Both the position numbers and the translations under genes were made by a program. Positions 48,851-58,136 of a stretch of 64,000 nucleotides of DNA are shown piece by piece. This DNA comes from Mammaliicoccus sp. Dog046 (lineage in GTDB: Bacteria > Bacillota > Bacilli > Staphylococcales > Staphylococcaceae), in the NCBI RefSeq assembly GCF_034039665.1, contig NZ_CP120131.1, positions 584,206 through 648,205 of the forward strand. The letters run 5' to 3'. The notes under the pieces were generated by a model. The model was not told the origin of the DNA and searched no databases. It was given only the letters and a program-made list of their open reading frames with translations. Position 1 is the first letter of the stretch; every line of letters begins with the position of its first letter.

Positions 48851-49301
48851 GATTGACATTATCCTTTCCGGTTATAAGTTTGTTTGCTTTTTCAAGTTGT
48901 TTAACGAAAGTTATGATTTCTTGATCCGTGAAATGAGATGATAATTTACGATTAAATGTCTCGTATATAATATTTTCAGTTCTACTAACAAGTTCAAATC
49001 CTTTATCGGTTAATAGGACAGCTTTCTCTCTTTTATCTTCACCTTGTTGAATTGAAATCAGTTCGAGTTTACTTAATTTATTAATTCGGTTTGAAATGGC
49101 CGTTTTGAAAACGCCTTGCTTCGAGGCGATAAAACTATATGTACATCTAGGGAAGTCTTTAACGATTCTTAAAGTTTGATATTGTTCCTTAGAAATAACT
49201 TCATCCACACCAGAATTATTTAAAATCTTAGCAACCTCACTATGAATGTTGACGATAGATTCTTGAAATAAATTAAAAGCTCTCTTTAATTCTTCTTCCA
49301 T
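48843..49301 (-). CDS. MarR family transcriptional regulator
   Basis: A 152-residue winged-helix protein. The HTH lies in Y-S-F-I-A-S-K-Q-G-V-F-K-T-A-I-S-N-R-I-N-K-L and the wing in I-S-I-Q-Q-G-E-D-K-R-E-K-A-V-L-L-T. MarR repressors respond to small ligands or oxidants. It overlaps the start of the YhgE/Pip gene, so it is most likely the regulator of this two-gene operon. AGGAGGTG precedes the ATG at 49301. It is divergent from the mal operon. Confidence 0.85.
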   Translation of the reverse strand: MEEELKRAFNLFQESIVNIHSEVAKILNNSGVDEVISKEQYQTLRIVKDFPRCTYSFIASKQGVFKTAISNRINKLSKLELISIQQGEDKREKAVLLTDKGFELVSRTENIIYETFNRKLSSHFTDQEIITFVKQLEKANKLITGKDNVNHV

Positions 49302-49384
49302 TAATAGTACACCTCCTGTACTGAATACAAGAGTTATAGTACACCCTATGTACTAAAAATGCAAGGGGTTAAATCACATCCTTT

Positions 49385-49464
49385 AACAATCGTTTGCGCT
49401 TATTTATAAATTAATTGAATTTAAAACTGTTAATAGTTATAAAAAACTAATGCAATCGTTTGCA
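49385..49464 (+). promoter_or_regulatory. Putative LacI-type operators (MalR) upstream of malK
   Basis: Two related sites, AACAATCGTTTGCGCT (49385-49400) and the near-palindrome TGCAATCGTTTGCA (49451-49464), share CAATCGTTTGC, the style bound by LacI-family sugar repressors. The second ends 8 bp upstream of the -35. MalR, encoded in the same operon, is the likely ligand; that is inference. Confidence 0.6.
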
Positions 49465-49472
49465 TAAAAATA

Positions 49473-49501
49473 TTGACTTTTTAACATTTTACACATAAGA
49501 T
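49473..49501 (+). promoter_or_regulatory. Promoter of the mal operon
   Basis: TTGACT (49473-49478) and TAAGAT (49496-49501) are separated by 17 bp, 44 bp before the malK start. Confidence 0.75.
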
Positions 49502-49512
49502 AAATGTAATAA

Positions 49513-49526
49513 TGTAAGCGATTACA
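49513..49526 (+). promoter_or_regulatory. cre site (CcpA) overlapping the mal transcription start region
   Basis: TGTAAGCGATTACA matches the cre consensus TGWAANCGNTNWCA at every position. It lies about 11-25 bp downstream of the -10, where CcpA binding would block transcription when glucose is present. Confidence 0.8.
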
Positions 49527-49544
49527 ATTTTGGAGGATGAAAAT

Positions 49545-50645
49545 ATGACTGAATTGAAGTTAGAAAACATTAAGAAAACGTACGATAAGGGGAATACAGT
49601 TGTTCGAGATTTTAACTTACATATCAAAGATAAAGAATTCATCGTATTTGTTGGACCATCAGGATGTGGGAAGTCTACAACTTTAAGAATGATTGCAGGG
49701 TTGGAAGATATTACGTCAGGTGATTTTACTATTGATAATAACAGAATGAATGATGTAGCACCGAAAGACAGAAATATTGCGATGGTCTTTCAAAATTATG
49801 CGTTATATCCACACATGACAGTGTATGACAATATGGCTTTCGGACTTAAATTGCGCAAGATGAACAAGAAGGAAATCGATAAACGTGTACAATATGCTGC
49901 GGAAATTTTAGGGTTAACGGAATATTTACCTAGAAAACCTAAAGCTTTATCTGGGGGACAGAGACAAAGGGTTGCACTAGGTCGAGCAATTGTAAGAGAT
50001 GCGAAAGTCTTTTTGATGGATGAACCATTATCTAATTTGGATGCTAAATTAAGAGTTCAAATGAGAACTGAAATTTTGAAATTACATGAACGATTACAAA
50101 CGACAACAATATATGTTACTCACGATCAAACAGAAGCATTAACGATGGCCTCGCGAATTGTAGTACTTAAAGATGGAGATATCATGCAAATTGGAACACC
50201 TAGAGAAGTATATGATTCACCAGCTAATGAATTTGTCGCGCAGTTTATAGGATCACCTTCAATGAATATCTTTGACGCGACAGTTAATCAAGATGAACTA
50301 AAAATAGGTCACCAAGTTATTAAATTAAGTGAAAGTAAAGCAAGATTATTAAATCAAAATGGATATGACGGCAAAACAATTAGGTTTGGTATCCGTCCTG
50401 AAGATATTCATGATGAACCTATTTTTATTAATGCCAATAAAAATGCAACATTTAAGACTAAAGTACTTGTTAGTGAATTATTAGGTTCTGAAATTATGAT
50501 TCATGGTCTATTTAATGATGAATCTTTTTGTGCAAAGTTAGATGCCAGAACAGTTATTAACCCAAATGATGACATTGAACTCGCACTTGATTTAAATAAA
50601 TGTCACTTTTTTGATAAAGATACCGGTGAGAAAATTGGTCAGTAA
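49545..50645 (+). CDS. malK: Maltodextrin ABC transporter ATP-binding protein (MalK/MsmX type)
   Basis: A 366-residue sugar ABC ATPase: Walker A G-P-S-G-C-G-K-S-T, Q-loop M-V-F-Q-N-Y-A-L-Y-P-H, signature L-S-G-G-Q-R-Q-R, Walker B V-F-L-M-D-E-P-L-S-N-L-D, and a C-terminal OB/TOBE regulatory domain (I-R-F-G-I-R-P-E-D-I). The ATG at 49545 has TTGGAGG 8-9 nt upstream. It is the first gene of malK-E-F-G-R-A and energises the MalEFG importer. In many Firmicutes this ATPase is shared among several sugar importers; here it is dedicated by position. Confidence 0.93.
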   Translation: MTELKLENIKKTYDKGNTVVRDFNLHIKDKEFIVFVGPSGCGKSTTLRMIAGLEDITSGDFTIDNNRMNDVAPKDRNIAMVFQNYALYPHMTVYDNMAFGLKLRKMNKKEIDKRVQYAAEILGLTEYLPRKPKALSGGQRQRVALGRAIVRDAKVFLMDEPLSNLDAKLRVQMRTEILKLHERLQTTTIYVTHDQTEALTMASRIVVLKDGDIMQIGTPREVYDSPANEFVAQFIGSPSMNIFDATVNQDELKIGHQVIKLSESKARLLNQNGYDGKTIRFGIRPEDIHDEPIFINANKNATFKTKVLVSELLGSEIMIHGLFNDESFCAKLDARTVINPNDDIELALDLNKCHFFDKDTGEKIGQ

Positions 50646-50678
50646 TCAAAATGATATTAATTGAAAGAAGGGGAGTAA

Positions 50679-51932
50679 ATGAAGCAATTGATGAAAATGT
50701 GTTCAATCATACTAGTTACCATCTTACTTGTAAGTTGTGGACCGGATCGAACACAAGAAGACATAGATAAAGCATTAAACGATGATGAAAAAACAGCCAA
50801 ACCAAAATCACTCACGATGTGGGTAGATGGTGATAGACAAATGGCATTTTATAAGAAAGTAACAGAAAAATATACAAAGAAAACGGGCATAAAAGTGATA
50901 TTGAAAAACACTGCCCAAGATGATCAAGTAGATAATTTATCCCTTGATGGCCCATCAGGCAAAGGGCCGGATTTATTTTTCCAGCCACACGATAGAGCTG
51001 GAGACGCATATTTACAAGGGTTAGCTGCGGAAATCGACTTTACGGATAAAGAATTAAAAGGTTATTCGAAAGAAGCATTAGATGCACTCAATTATGATGG
51101 GAAGCAACTTGCATTACCGGCCATCGTAGAATCAACAGCTGTTGTATATAATAAAAAACTTGTAAAGACACCACCAAAATCAATGGATGACGTTGAGAGA
51201 ATTGCAGCAGAGGTTACTGATAAAGATAAAAAGCAATATGGATTTATGTTTGATGCAAAGAACTTTTATTTCAATTATCCATTCTTATTCTCACAAGGCG
51301 GATATATTTTTAAAGAACAAAAAGATGGATTCGATACAACAAAAGTAGCAGTTAATGATCCGTCCGTAGTGAAGAATGGTGAGAGGTTACAGTCGTGGTA
51401 TGACAAAGGATATATTACGAAATCAGCCAATCAAGATGTCATTGTTGGATTATTTAAAGAAGGAAAAGTAGGGATGTTTATCACTGGCCCATGGCAAACG
51501 AATGAATTTAAAGAAGTACTCGGTGATGACTTTGGCACAGCAACATTCCCAACAGACAATGGAAAAGAAATGAAACCTTTCTTAGGCGTAAGAGGTTGGT
51601 TTATTTCAGAGTACAGTAAAGAGAAGTATTGGGCTAAGGATTTATTATTATATTTAACGAATAAAGAAAATATGCAGCAATACACGGATGATATGCAAGA
51701 AATCACGGGTCGTACTGATGTATCTTCTAAAAATAAATTATTAAAACCATATGAAAAACAAGCGAGAAGTGCGATACCAATGCCTAACATTCCAGAAATG
51801 AGTCAAGTGTGGGATCCGATGGGAAATGCAGCAACATTTATATCCAATGGTAAAGACCCTAAAGCAGCACTTGATGAAGCTAAAAATGGCATCGATGAGC
51901 AAGTTGAAATTATGAATGCCTCTAAAAAATAA
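50679..51932 (+). CDS. malE: Maltodextrin-binding lipoprotein
   Basis: A 417-residue solute-binding protein with a lipoprotein signal: a basic start, a hydrophobic stretch and lipobox L-V-S-C with the lipidated C20. The mature body has the family-1 sugar-binding fold (W-V-D-G-D-R-Q-M-A-F-Y, and P-A-I-V-E-S-T-A-V-V-Y-N-K, typical of maltose-binding proteins). It delivers maltose and maltodextrins to MalF-MalG from the outer face of the membrane. It is 33 nt after malK. Confidence 0.9.
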   Translation: MKQLMKMCSIILVTILLVSCGPDRTQEDIDKALNDDEKTAKPKSLTMWVDGDRQMAFYKKVTEKYTKKTGIKVILKNTAQDDQVDNLSLDGPSGKGPDLFFQPHDRAGDAYLQGLAAEIDFTDKELKGYSKEALDALNYDGKQLALPAIVESTAVVYNKKLVKTPPKSMDDVERIAAEVTDKDKKQYGFMFDAKNFYFNYPFLFSQGGYIFKEQKDGFDTTKVAVNDPSVVKNGERLQSWYDKGYITKSANQDVIVGLFKEGKVGMFITGPWQTNEFKEVLGDDFGTATFPTDNGKEMKPFLGVRGWFISEYSKEKYWAKDLLLYLTNKENMQQYTDDMQEITGRTDVSSKNKLLKPYEKQARSAIPMPNIPEMSQVWDPMGNAATFISNGKDPKAALDEAKNGIDEQVEIMNASKK

Positions 51933-51946
51933 AAGAAGGTGTAATA

Positions 51947-53215
51947 GTGAAGAAGAGAAATCCAAAATTAGCGGCCATGCTTTCAATCATTCCAGGTATT
52001 GGCCAATTTTATAACAAACGATATATCAAAGGTAGCATCTTTATTATATTCTTTATAAGCTTTATTTCAGTGTTTTATCAATTTATGAATATTGGATTCT
52101 GGGGATTATTTACTTTAGGTACAGTGCCTAAACTAGATGATTCAAGAGTGTTATTAGCACAAGGGATTATATCATTATTATTAATTGCATTTGCATTAAC
52201 GCTATATGTTGTAAATATCATTGATGCATATCGTAATGCTGATCAATATAACAAAGGACATGAAATTAAAGATAATAAAGGAAGAATGGTGGCCACATGG
52301 GATAAGACCTTTCCTTATTTATTAATTTCACCAGGTATATTTTTATTAATATTTGTTGTTGTATTCCCATTATTATTCATGTGTTTCTTAGCATTTACAA
52401 ATTACAATTTATATAATGCGCCACCTAGACATTTATTAGAATGGGTAGGCTTTGAAAATTTTAAATCATTAGTGACTGTACCGATTTGGAAAACTACATT
52501 TTTTAATGTTTTAACTTGGACAATTGTATGGACATTAGTAGCAACGACATTGCAAATTGCATTAGCATTATTACTAGCAATTATTGTGAATCATCCATTA
52601 ATCAAATTCAAAAAACTAATCAGAACGATATTAATTTTACCGTGGGCAGTACCATCGTTCGTAACAATTTTAATATTTGCAGCGATTTTCAATGATGATT
52701 TTGGTTCAATTAATAATGATATATTACAGCCATTATTAGGCATTGCACCTGCATGGTTAAATGATCCGTTCTGGGCAAAGGTTGCATTGATTTTAATTCA
52801 AGTATGGCTTGGATTCCCATTTGTATTTGCATTATTCACAGGTGTTTTACAAAGTATTTCATCAGACTGGTACGAAGCGGCAGATATGGACGGTGCATCA
52901 AGTTGGCAAAAATTTAGAAACATTACTTTTCCACACATCTTATTTGCGACTGCACCATTATTAATTATGCAATACGCAGGTAACTTTAATAACTTTAACT
53001 TAATTTATTTATTTAACAAGGGTGGTCCACCTGTTTCTGGCCAAAATGCAGGAAGCACAGATATCTTAATATCTTGGGTGTACCGATTAACATTTGATAT
53101 GCAAAATTATAATATGGCAGCGACAATATCTTTAATTATAGGATTATTTATAGCAATTATTGCGTTTATTCAATTCAAAAAAACAAGTACATTTAAAGAC
53201 GAGGGGGATATTTAA
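51947..53215 (+). CDS. malF: Maltodextrin ABC transporter permease MalF
   Basis: A 422-residue permease with about eight helices: two N-terminal ones preceded by P-G-I-G-Q-F-Y-N-K-R (a short two-helix extension seen in Gram-positive MalF) and a six-helix core. The coupling motif is E-A-A-D-M-D-G-A-S-S-W-Q-K-F. The C-terminal part retains the L-I-F-N-K-G-G-P-type loop. The stop overlaps the malG start by one base. GTG is the start with AGAAGGTG upstream. Confidence 0.92.
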   Translation: MKKRNPKLAAMLSIIPGIGQFYNKRYIKGSIFIIFFISFISVFYQFMNIGFWGLFTLGTVPKLDDSRVLLAQGIISLLLIAFALTLYVVNIIDAYRNADQYNKGHEIKDNKGRMVATWDKTFPYLLISPGIFLLIFVVVFPLLFMCFLAFTNYNLYNAPPRHLLEWVGFENFKSLVTVPIWKTTFFNVLTWTIVWTLVATTLQIALALLLAIIVNHPLIKFKKLIRTILILPWAVPSFVTILIFAAIFNDDFGSINNDILQPLLGIAPAWLNDPFWAKVALILIQVWLGFPFVFALFTGVLQSISSDWYEAADMDGASSWQKFRNITFPHILFATAPLLIMQYAGNFNNFNLIYLFNKGGPPVSGQNAGSTDILISWVYRLTFDMQNYNMAATISLIIGLFIAIIAFIQFKKTSTFKDEGDI

Positions 53216-54057
53216 TGAATAAGAAAAATAAAAATATTTTAAAAGCGATATTAATGTATGGCATATTAATCGTCATGTTTATTATCATTATTTATCCACT
53301 ACTATGGACTTTAGGGTTATCACTCAATTCAGGTTCGAATTTATATGGATCGAGTATGATTCCAAAAGATGCGTCTTTAAAAAATTATATTTACTTGTTA
53401 ACTGATCCATCGAGTGATTATTTAACGTGGTATAAAAACACATTGCTTGTAGCATCAGCCAATGCATTATTCTCAGTTATATTTGTAGGTTTAACAGCAT
53501 ATGCTTTTTCTCGTTATAGATTTGTAGGTAGAAAGTACGGGTTGATGGCATTCTTAATCTTACAAATGTTTCCGGTATTAATGGCAATGGTAGCGATATA
53601 TATTCTGTTAAATACGATTGGATTGTTAGATTCTTTATTTGGATTAACATTAATTTATATCGGTGGTTCCATACCAATGAATGCATTTTTAGTTAAAGGA
53701 TATTTCGATACAATACCGAAAGAATTAGATGAATCTGCTAAAATAGATGGTGCAGGGCATTTGAGAATATTTTTCACGATAATGTTGCCATTAGCGAAGC
53801 CGATATTGGCAGTTGTTGCTTTGTTTAATTTTATGGGGCCATTTATGGACTTTATTCTGCCAAGAATTTTATTAAGAAGTCCCGAAAAATATACTTTAGC
53901 AGTAGGATTATTCAATTTTATTAATGATCAATTTGGTAACAACTTTACAGTATTTGCTGCAGGCGCAATGATGATAGCTATCCCAATTTCAATTGTGTTC
54001 TTATTATTACAAAGATATTTGGTAACTGGTCTGACTGCCGGAGCAACTAAAGGATAA
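53215..54057 (+). CDS. malG: Maltodextrin ABC transporter permease MalG
   Basis: A 280-residue six-helix permease with the coupling motif E-S-A-K-I-D-G-A-G-H-L-R-I-F and the end V-T-G-L-T-A-G-A-T-K-G, the classical MalG C-terminus that touches MalK and the binding protein. It overlaps malF by one base and is followed 15 nt later by malR. Confidence 0.93.
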   Translation: MNKKNKNILKAILMYGILIVMFIIIIYPLLWTLGLSLNSGSNLYGSSMIPKDASLKNYIYLLTDPSSDYLTWYKNTLLVASANALFSVIFVGLTAYAFSRYRFVGRKYGLMAFLILQMFPVLMAMVAIYILLNTIGLLDSLFGLTLIYIGGSIPMNAFLVKGYFDTIPKELDESAKIDGAGHLRIFFTIMLPLAKPILAVVALFNFMGPFMDFILPRILLRSPEKYTLAVGLFNFINDQFGNNFTVFAAGAMMIAIPISIVFLLLQRYLVTGLTAGATKG

Positions 54058-54072
54058 TGAAGGAGTGATCTC

Positions 54073-55086
54073 GTGGTTACAATTAAAGACGTGGCAAGAG
54101 AAGCCAACGTTGCACCATCTACAGTTTCAAGAGTGATTAGCGGACATAAGAGCATTAGTGAGAAGACATCAAAAAAAGTAAAAGCTGTGATGAAGCAGTT
54201 AGGATATCAACCTAACATAGCTGCGAGAACACTTGTTACACAGAAAGCAAAAACGATAGGATTAATTTTGAAATCGTCCTCAAAAGAAATGACGCAAAAT
54301 CCATTTTTTACAGATGTGTTGATGGGGATTTCAATCGCATGTAAAGAACGAGAATACTCTACAATCATGACGACTTCCATTGAGCAAGATGACTTAATTG
54401 AAGAAGTTGAAAATTTAATTAAATCAAAATCTATCGATGGATTTATTATGCTTTATTCTAAAGAGCAAGATCCAATTGCGCACCTTTTAAAAACGTATAA
54501 CGTGCCTTTTGTCGTGATAGGAAAACAATTACAAGACAGAGATATTATTCATATCGATAACGATAATATAGATGCAAGCTTTGAAATAACAGAATATATG
54601 ATTAATAAAGGGCATGCACATTTAGCCTTTATTGCGGAACCGGATGATTATGCCGTAGCATTAGATAGAATTTCAGGATTTAAACAAGCGTGTGAAAAAA
54701 ATAATATACAAAACTATGAGATATATCATGCAAATCCTGACAGGGATGAATTATTAGAAATAATCACAAGTATGAAGAAAAGAAATGCATTTCCATCTGC
54801 AATTATTACATCAGATAGTATGATTAATATTAATTTATTAAGTGCGCTATATGCATTAAATATTAGAATTCCAGATGAAGTGATGACAGCGACATTTAAC
54901 GATTCCTTTATTAATACTTATGCATCGCCGCCACAAACAGTTGTGAATATTTATCCTGATCATTTAGGAGAAGAAGCGGGCATCGCATTAATCAAACTTA
55001 TTGAGAATCCAAATATTTTAAGAAAAAATACAATCGTTCCTACCGAAATTATAGAACGAGAATCAACAAAAATAAGAGGTGAATAA
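54073..55086 (+). CDS. malR: LacI family repressor MalR
   Basis: A 337-residue LacI-family protein. The N-terminal HTH is T-I-K-D-V-A-R-E-A-N-V-A-P-S-T-V-S-R-V-I-S-G, followed by the hinge helix P-N-I-A-A-R-T-L and a periplasmic-binding-like effector domain. Encoded within the mal operon, it probably represses the operon in the absence of maltose or maltodextrin through the palindromes upstream of malK. GTG start with GGAGTGA upstream. It lies 4 nt before malA. Confidence 0.9.
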   Translation: MVTIKDVAREANVAPSTVSRVISGHKSISEKTSKKVKAVMKQLGYQPNIAARTLVTQKAKTIGLILKSSSKEMTQNPFFTDVLMGISIACKEREYSTIMTTSIEQDDLIEEVENLIKSKSIDGFIMLYSKEQDPIAHLLKTYNVPFVVIGKQLQDRDIIHIDNDNIDASFEITEYMINKGHAHLAFIAEPDDYAVALDRISGFKQACEKNNIQNYEIYHANPDRDELLEIITSMKKRNAFPSAIITSDSMININLLSALYALNIRIPDEVMTATFNDSFINTYASPPQTVVNIYPDHLGEEAGIALIKLIENPNILRKNTIVPTEIIERESTKIRGE

Positions 55087-55090
55087 AGGT

Positions 55091-56746
55091 ATGGAAGAAA
55101 GAATTTGGTGGAAAGAAGCGGTTTGTTATCAAGTATATCCAAGAAGTTTCAATGATTCGAATAATGATGGTATTGGGGATATCAATGGGATTAGAGAGAA
55201 ACTTGATTATTTAAAAGATTTAGGTATTGATGTGATTTGGGTATCACCAATTTTTCAGTCGCCAAATGATGACAATGGTTATGATATTAGTGACTATCAA
55301 GATATTATGAATGAGTTTGGAACAATGGAAGACTTTGAATTGTTATTGAAAGAAACACATGAAAAAGGTATGAAACTTATTTTAGATTTAGTCATTAATC
55401 ACACATCAGATGAACATCCTTGGTTTATTGAATCTAAATCAAGCAAAGAGAATGACAAACGAGATTGGTATATTTGGCAAGAAGGTCAAAATGGAAAAGA
55501 ACCAAATAATTGGGGAAGTATATTTAATGGTTCAGCATGGGAACAAACAGAAGAAACTGACGACTATTATTTACATATCTTCAGTAAAAAACAACCAGAT
55601 TTAAACTGGGAAAACTCAGATGTCAGACAAGCAATATATGACATGATAAATTGGTGGTTTGAAAAAGGAATAGACGGTTTCCGAGTAGATGCGATTACTC
55701 ATATTAAGAAATCTTTTGAAGATGGAGATATCACATACGCTGATGATGAACAGAATTTCAAAGCTGCTTTTGAACGATATACAAATCGACCAGGCATTCT
55801 GGAACATTTAAGAGAATTACGTGATGAAACTTTTAACAAATATGACATTATGACAGTCGGTGAAGCAAACGGTGTAAGTCCGGATGATGCTGAAGACTGG
55901 GTCGGTTTTGAAAAGGGTATATTTAATATGATATTTCAGTTTGAACATTTAGGTTTATGGAATACGGAAGATAGTGGCTTTGACGTTATTCAATATAAAA
56001 ACATCCTAACTAAGTGGCAAGATAAACTTGAAGGTAAAGGATGGAACGCACTATTTATAGAAAACCATGATCAACCAAGATGTGTTTCTACTTGGGGTGA
56101 TGACCAACAGTATTGGTTTGAAAGTGCGACGAGTCATGCTACGAATTATTTCTTGCAAAAAGGAACACCATTTATATATCAAGGACAAGAAATAGGCATG
56201 ACAAACTACCCATTCACATCTTTAGATGAATTTAATGATGTTTCAGTAAAAAATGAAATAAAGTTAAGAACAGAAAATGGTGAAGATACATCTCAACTGT
56301 TAGAAACATTTAGCAAAGTGAATAGAGATAATGCACGTACAATGATGCAGTGGAATAGTAGTAAACACGCAGGATTCTCAAATCACGAACCGTGGTTTCA
56401 TGTTAACCCAAATTACGTAGACATCAATGTTGAACAACAATTAGAAGACGAAGAATCGTTGTTAAACTTTTATAAAAAAATGATAAAATTAAAAAAAGAA
56501 AATGACGTATTTAATTATGGAGTATATGAATTGATAGATCACAACCATGAACAAATATATACGTATAAGAGAAAATTAAATAATGATCAAGTCATAGTCA
56601 TGAGCAACTTAACAAATGAAGAAGCCGAAATAACATATGATATAGACTTTGAAAATCAAGAATTGTTGTTACACAATTACAAGTCGATACAAGACAATAA
56701 AATAATGGCACCATTTGAAACAAGAGTGTATCGAGTGGTGAATTAA
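55091..56746 (+). CDS. malA: Alpha-glucosidase, GH13 (oligo-1,6/maltase type)
   Basis: A 551-residue cytosolic GH13 glucosidase that cleaves imported maltose and short dextrins to glucose. Conserved regions are D-L-V-I-N-H-T-S, G-F-R-V-D-A-I-T-H-I with the nucleophile aspartate, V-G-E-A-N-G with the acid/base glutamate, and E-N-H-D-Q-P-R with the third catalytic acid. It opens W-W-K-E-A-V-C-Y-Q-V-Y-P-R-S-F, typical of MalL/oligo-1,6-glucosidases. The ATG at 55091 is chosen, with AGGTGA 8 nt upstream, over an earlier one inside malR. It is the last gene of the operon. Confidence 0.92.
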   Translation: MEERIWWKEAVCYQVYPRSFNDSNNDGIGDINGIREKLDYLKDLGIDVIWVSPIFQSPNDDNGYDISDYQDIMNEFGTMEDFELLLKETHEKGMKLILDLVINHTSDEHPWFIESKSSKENDKRDWYIWQEGQNGKEPNNWGSIFNGSAWEQTEETDDYYLHIFSKKQPDLNWENSDVRQAIYDMINWWFEKGIDGFRVDAITHIKKSFEDGDITYADDEQNFKAAFERYTNRPGILEHLRELRDETFNKYDIMTVGEANGVSPDDAEDWVGFEKGIFNMIFQFEHLGLWNTEDSGFDVIQYKNILTKWQDKLEGKGWNALFIENHDQPRCVSTWGDDQQYWFESATSHATNYFLQKGTPFIYQGQEIGMTNYPFTSLDEFNDVSVKNEIKLRTENGEDTSQLLETFSKVNRDNARTMMQWNSSKHAGFSNHEPWFHVNPNYVDINVEQQLEDEESLLNFYKKMIKLKKENDVFNYGVYELIDHNHEQIYTYKRKLNNDQVIVMSNLTNEEAEITYDIDFENQELLLHNYKSIQDNKIMAPFETRVYRVVN

Positions 56747-56751
56747 TAGAT

Positions 56752-56797
56752 AAAAGATTATTAATGGGATTAAATAACCTATTAATAATCTTTTTTT
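56752..56797 (+). terminator. Terminator of the mal operon
   Basis: AAAAGATTATTAAT and ATTAATAATCTTTT form a 14-bp perfect stem with T7. Confidence 0.92.
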
Positions 56798-56810
56798 GTT
56801 GGAAATGAGA

Positions 56811-57062
56811 GTGGCGTTATTAGCATTTTGAGGAGAAAGTGCAAATAAGGGTGTCGTTATTAGCAAGAATGAGCAAACGTGCAAATAAGAATGCCGTTAT
56901 TAGCAAGAATGAGCAAACGTGTAAATAAGAGGTGCCATATTAGCAAGAGTGAGTAAACGTGCAAATAAGAGGTGCCATATTAGCATTATAAGGTGAAAGT
57001 GCAAACAAGAGTGTCGTTATTAGCAAGACTATGTAAACGTGCAAACAAGGAGTTCCATATTA
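56811..57062. repeat. 40-bp tandem array, seven units
   Basis: The motif CGTTATTAGCA or CATATTAGCA recurs at 56815, 56855, 56895, 56935, 56975, 57015 and 57055, exactly 40 bp apart (the last is degenerate). Each unit continues AGAATGAGCAAACGTGCAAA, then TAAGAGTG. GCAAATAA and TTATTAGC around each junction make an imperfect hairpin. It lies between the malA terminator and the dha promoter. No reading frame is maintained, as 40 is not a multiple of three. Confidence 0.95.
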
Positions 57063-57088
57063 ACTGAATTAAATACCATTACCCTTAT

Positions 57089-57102
57089 TGTTAACGCTTA
57101 CT
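57089..57102 (+). promoter_or_regulatory. cre-like site upstream of dhaK
   Basis: TGTTAACGCTTACT matches TGWAANCGNTNWCA at 12 of 14 positions and lies 14 bp upstream of a TATAAT (57116-57121). It suggests catabolite control of dhaKLM. Confidence 0.5.
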
Positions 57103-57159
57103 TGCGCAATCGTTCTATAATGGAGATGTAATATGAAGAATTCGACGGGAGGTATTTAT

Positions 57160-58125
57160 ATGAAGAAATTAATGAAAGAAAAGACGAATTTCGTTGCAGA
57201 TATGCTAGAGGGTATCAAAGTGATGGACCACTCTGTTGAAATTATTAGTGACAATGTCGTTGTTCGAAAAAATCTTAAATCTAAAGGTGTCGCACTTGTA
57301 TCAGGTGGTGGATCTGGACATGAACCTGCACATGCTGGTTTTGTTTCGGAAGGTATGCTCGATGCAGCTGTATGTGGCGAAGTGTTCACATCACCAACAC
57401 CTGATAAAATATTAGATGCCATTAAACATGTAGCCACTGAAGAAGGCGTATTACTTATTATTAAAAATTATGCCGGAGATGTTATGAACTTTGAAATGGC
57501 ACAAGAAATGGCTGAAATGGAAGGTATTCAATGTCAGTCAGTTATCGTTCGTGATGATATTTCTATAGATAATGAACAAGATAGAAGAGGTGTTGCGGGT
57601 ACTGTTTTTGTGCATAAGTACGCGGGATATTTATCGGATAATGGATATAATTTAACAGAGATTAAAGAAAAAGTTGAAGCTTTTATTGAAAGTATAAAAA
57701 CAATTGGAATGGCAATTTATCCTTGTTTAGTACCGACAACCGGTCAATATGGATTTGATTTAGACGATGAAAAAATGGAAATAGGTATTGGGATCCATGG
57801 TGAAAGAGGTATTTATCAAGAAAATATTGAACCAGTGGATGACATTATAAAAAGATTAATGAATGAATTAGAGAAAGAAGTATCTGAAAAAGAATTAATC
57901 GTAATGATTAATGGCATGGGAGCAACACCTGATTCTGAACTTGCTGTAATCGCAAAATATTTTAATGATTACGCAATCAATCATAAACTAGATATTAAGA
58001 AATGCATAGTTGGCAATTATATGACAGCATTAGATATGCAAGGATTTTCAATTACATTAGTACCTTATCAAGAAGAGTATTTAAAAGCATTTAACGCACC
58101 AACAGAAAGTAAATATTTTAAATAG
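57160..58125 (+). CDS. dhaK: Dihydroxyacetone kinase, DHA-binding subunit DhaK
   Basis: A 321-residue DhaK. It binds dihydroxyacetone covalently through a histidine; G-I-G-I-H-G-E-R-G contains H213. S-G-G-G-S-G-H-E-P-A-H near residue 50 is the substrate loop. DhaK-DhaL-DhaM phosphorylate dihydroxyacetone with PEP-derived phosphate, feeding glycolysis. The ATG at 57160 has GGGAGG 7 nt upstream and fits the family start; an ATG nine codons earlier precedes that site. dhaL follows 11 nt later. Confidence 0.93.
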   Translation: MKKLMKEKTNFVADMLEGIKVMDHSVEIISDNVVVRKNLKSKGVALVSGGGSGHEPAHAGFVSEGMLDAAVCGEVFTSPTPDKILDAIKHVATEEGVLLIIKNYAGDVMNFEMAQEMAEMEGIQCQSVIVRDDISIDNEQDRRGVAGTVFVHKYAGYLSDNGYNLTEIKEKVEAFIESIKTIGMAIYPCLVPTTGQYGFDLDDEKMEIGIGIHGERGIYQENIEPVDDIIKRLMNELEKEVSEKELIVMINGMGATPDSELAVIAKYFNDYAINHKLDIKKCIVGNYMTALDMQGFSITLVPYQEEYLKAFNAPTESKYFK

Positions 58126-58136
58126 GAGGTAGCAAT

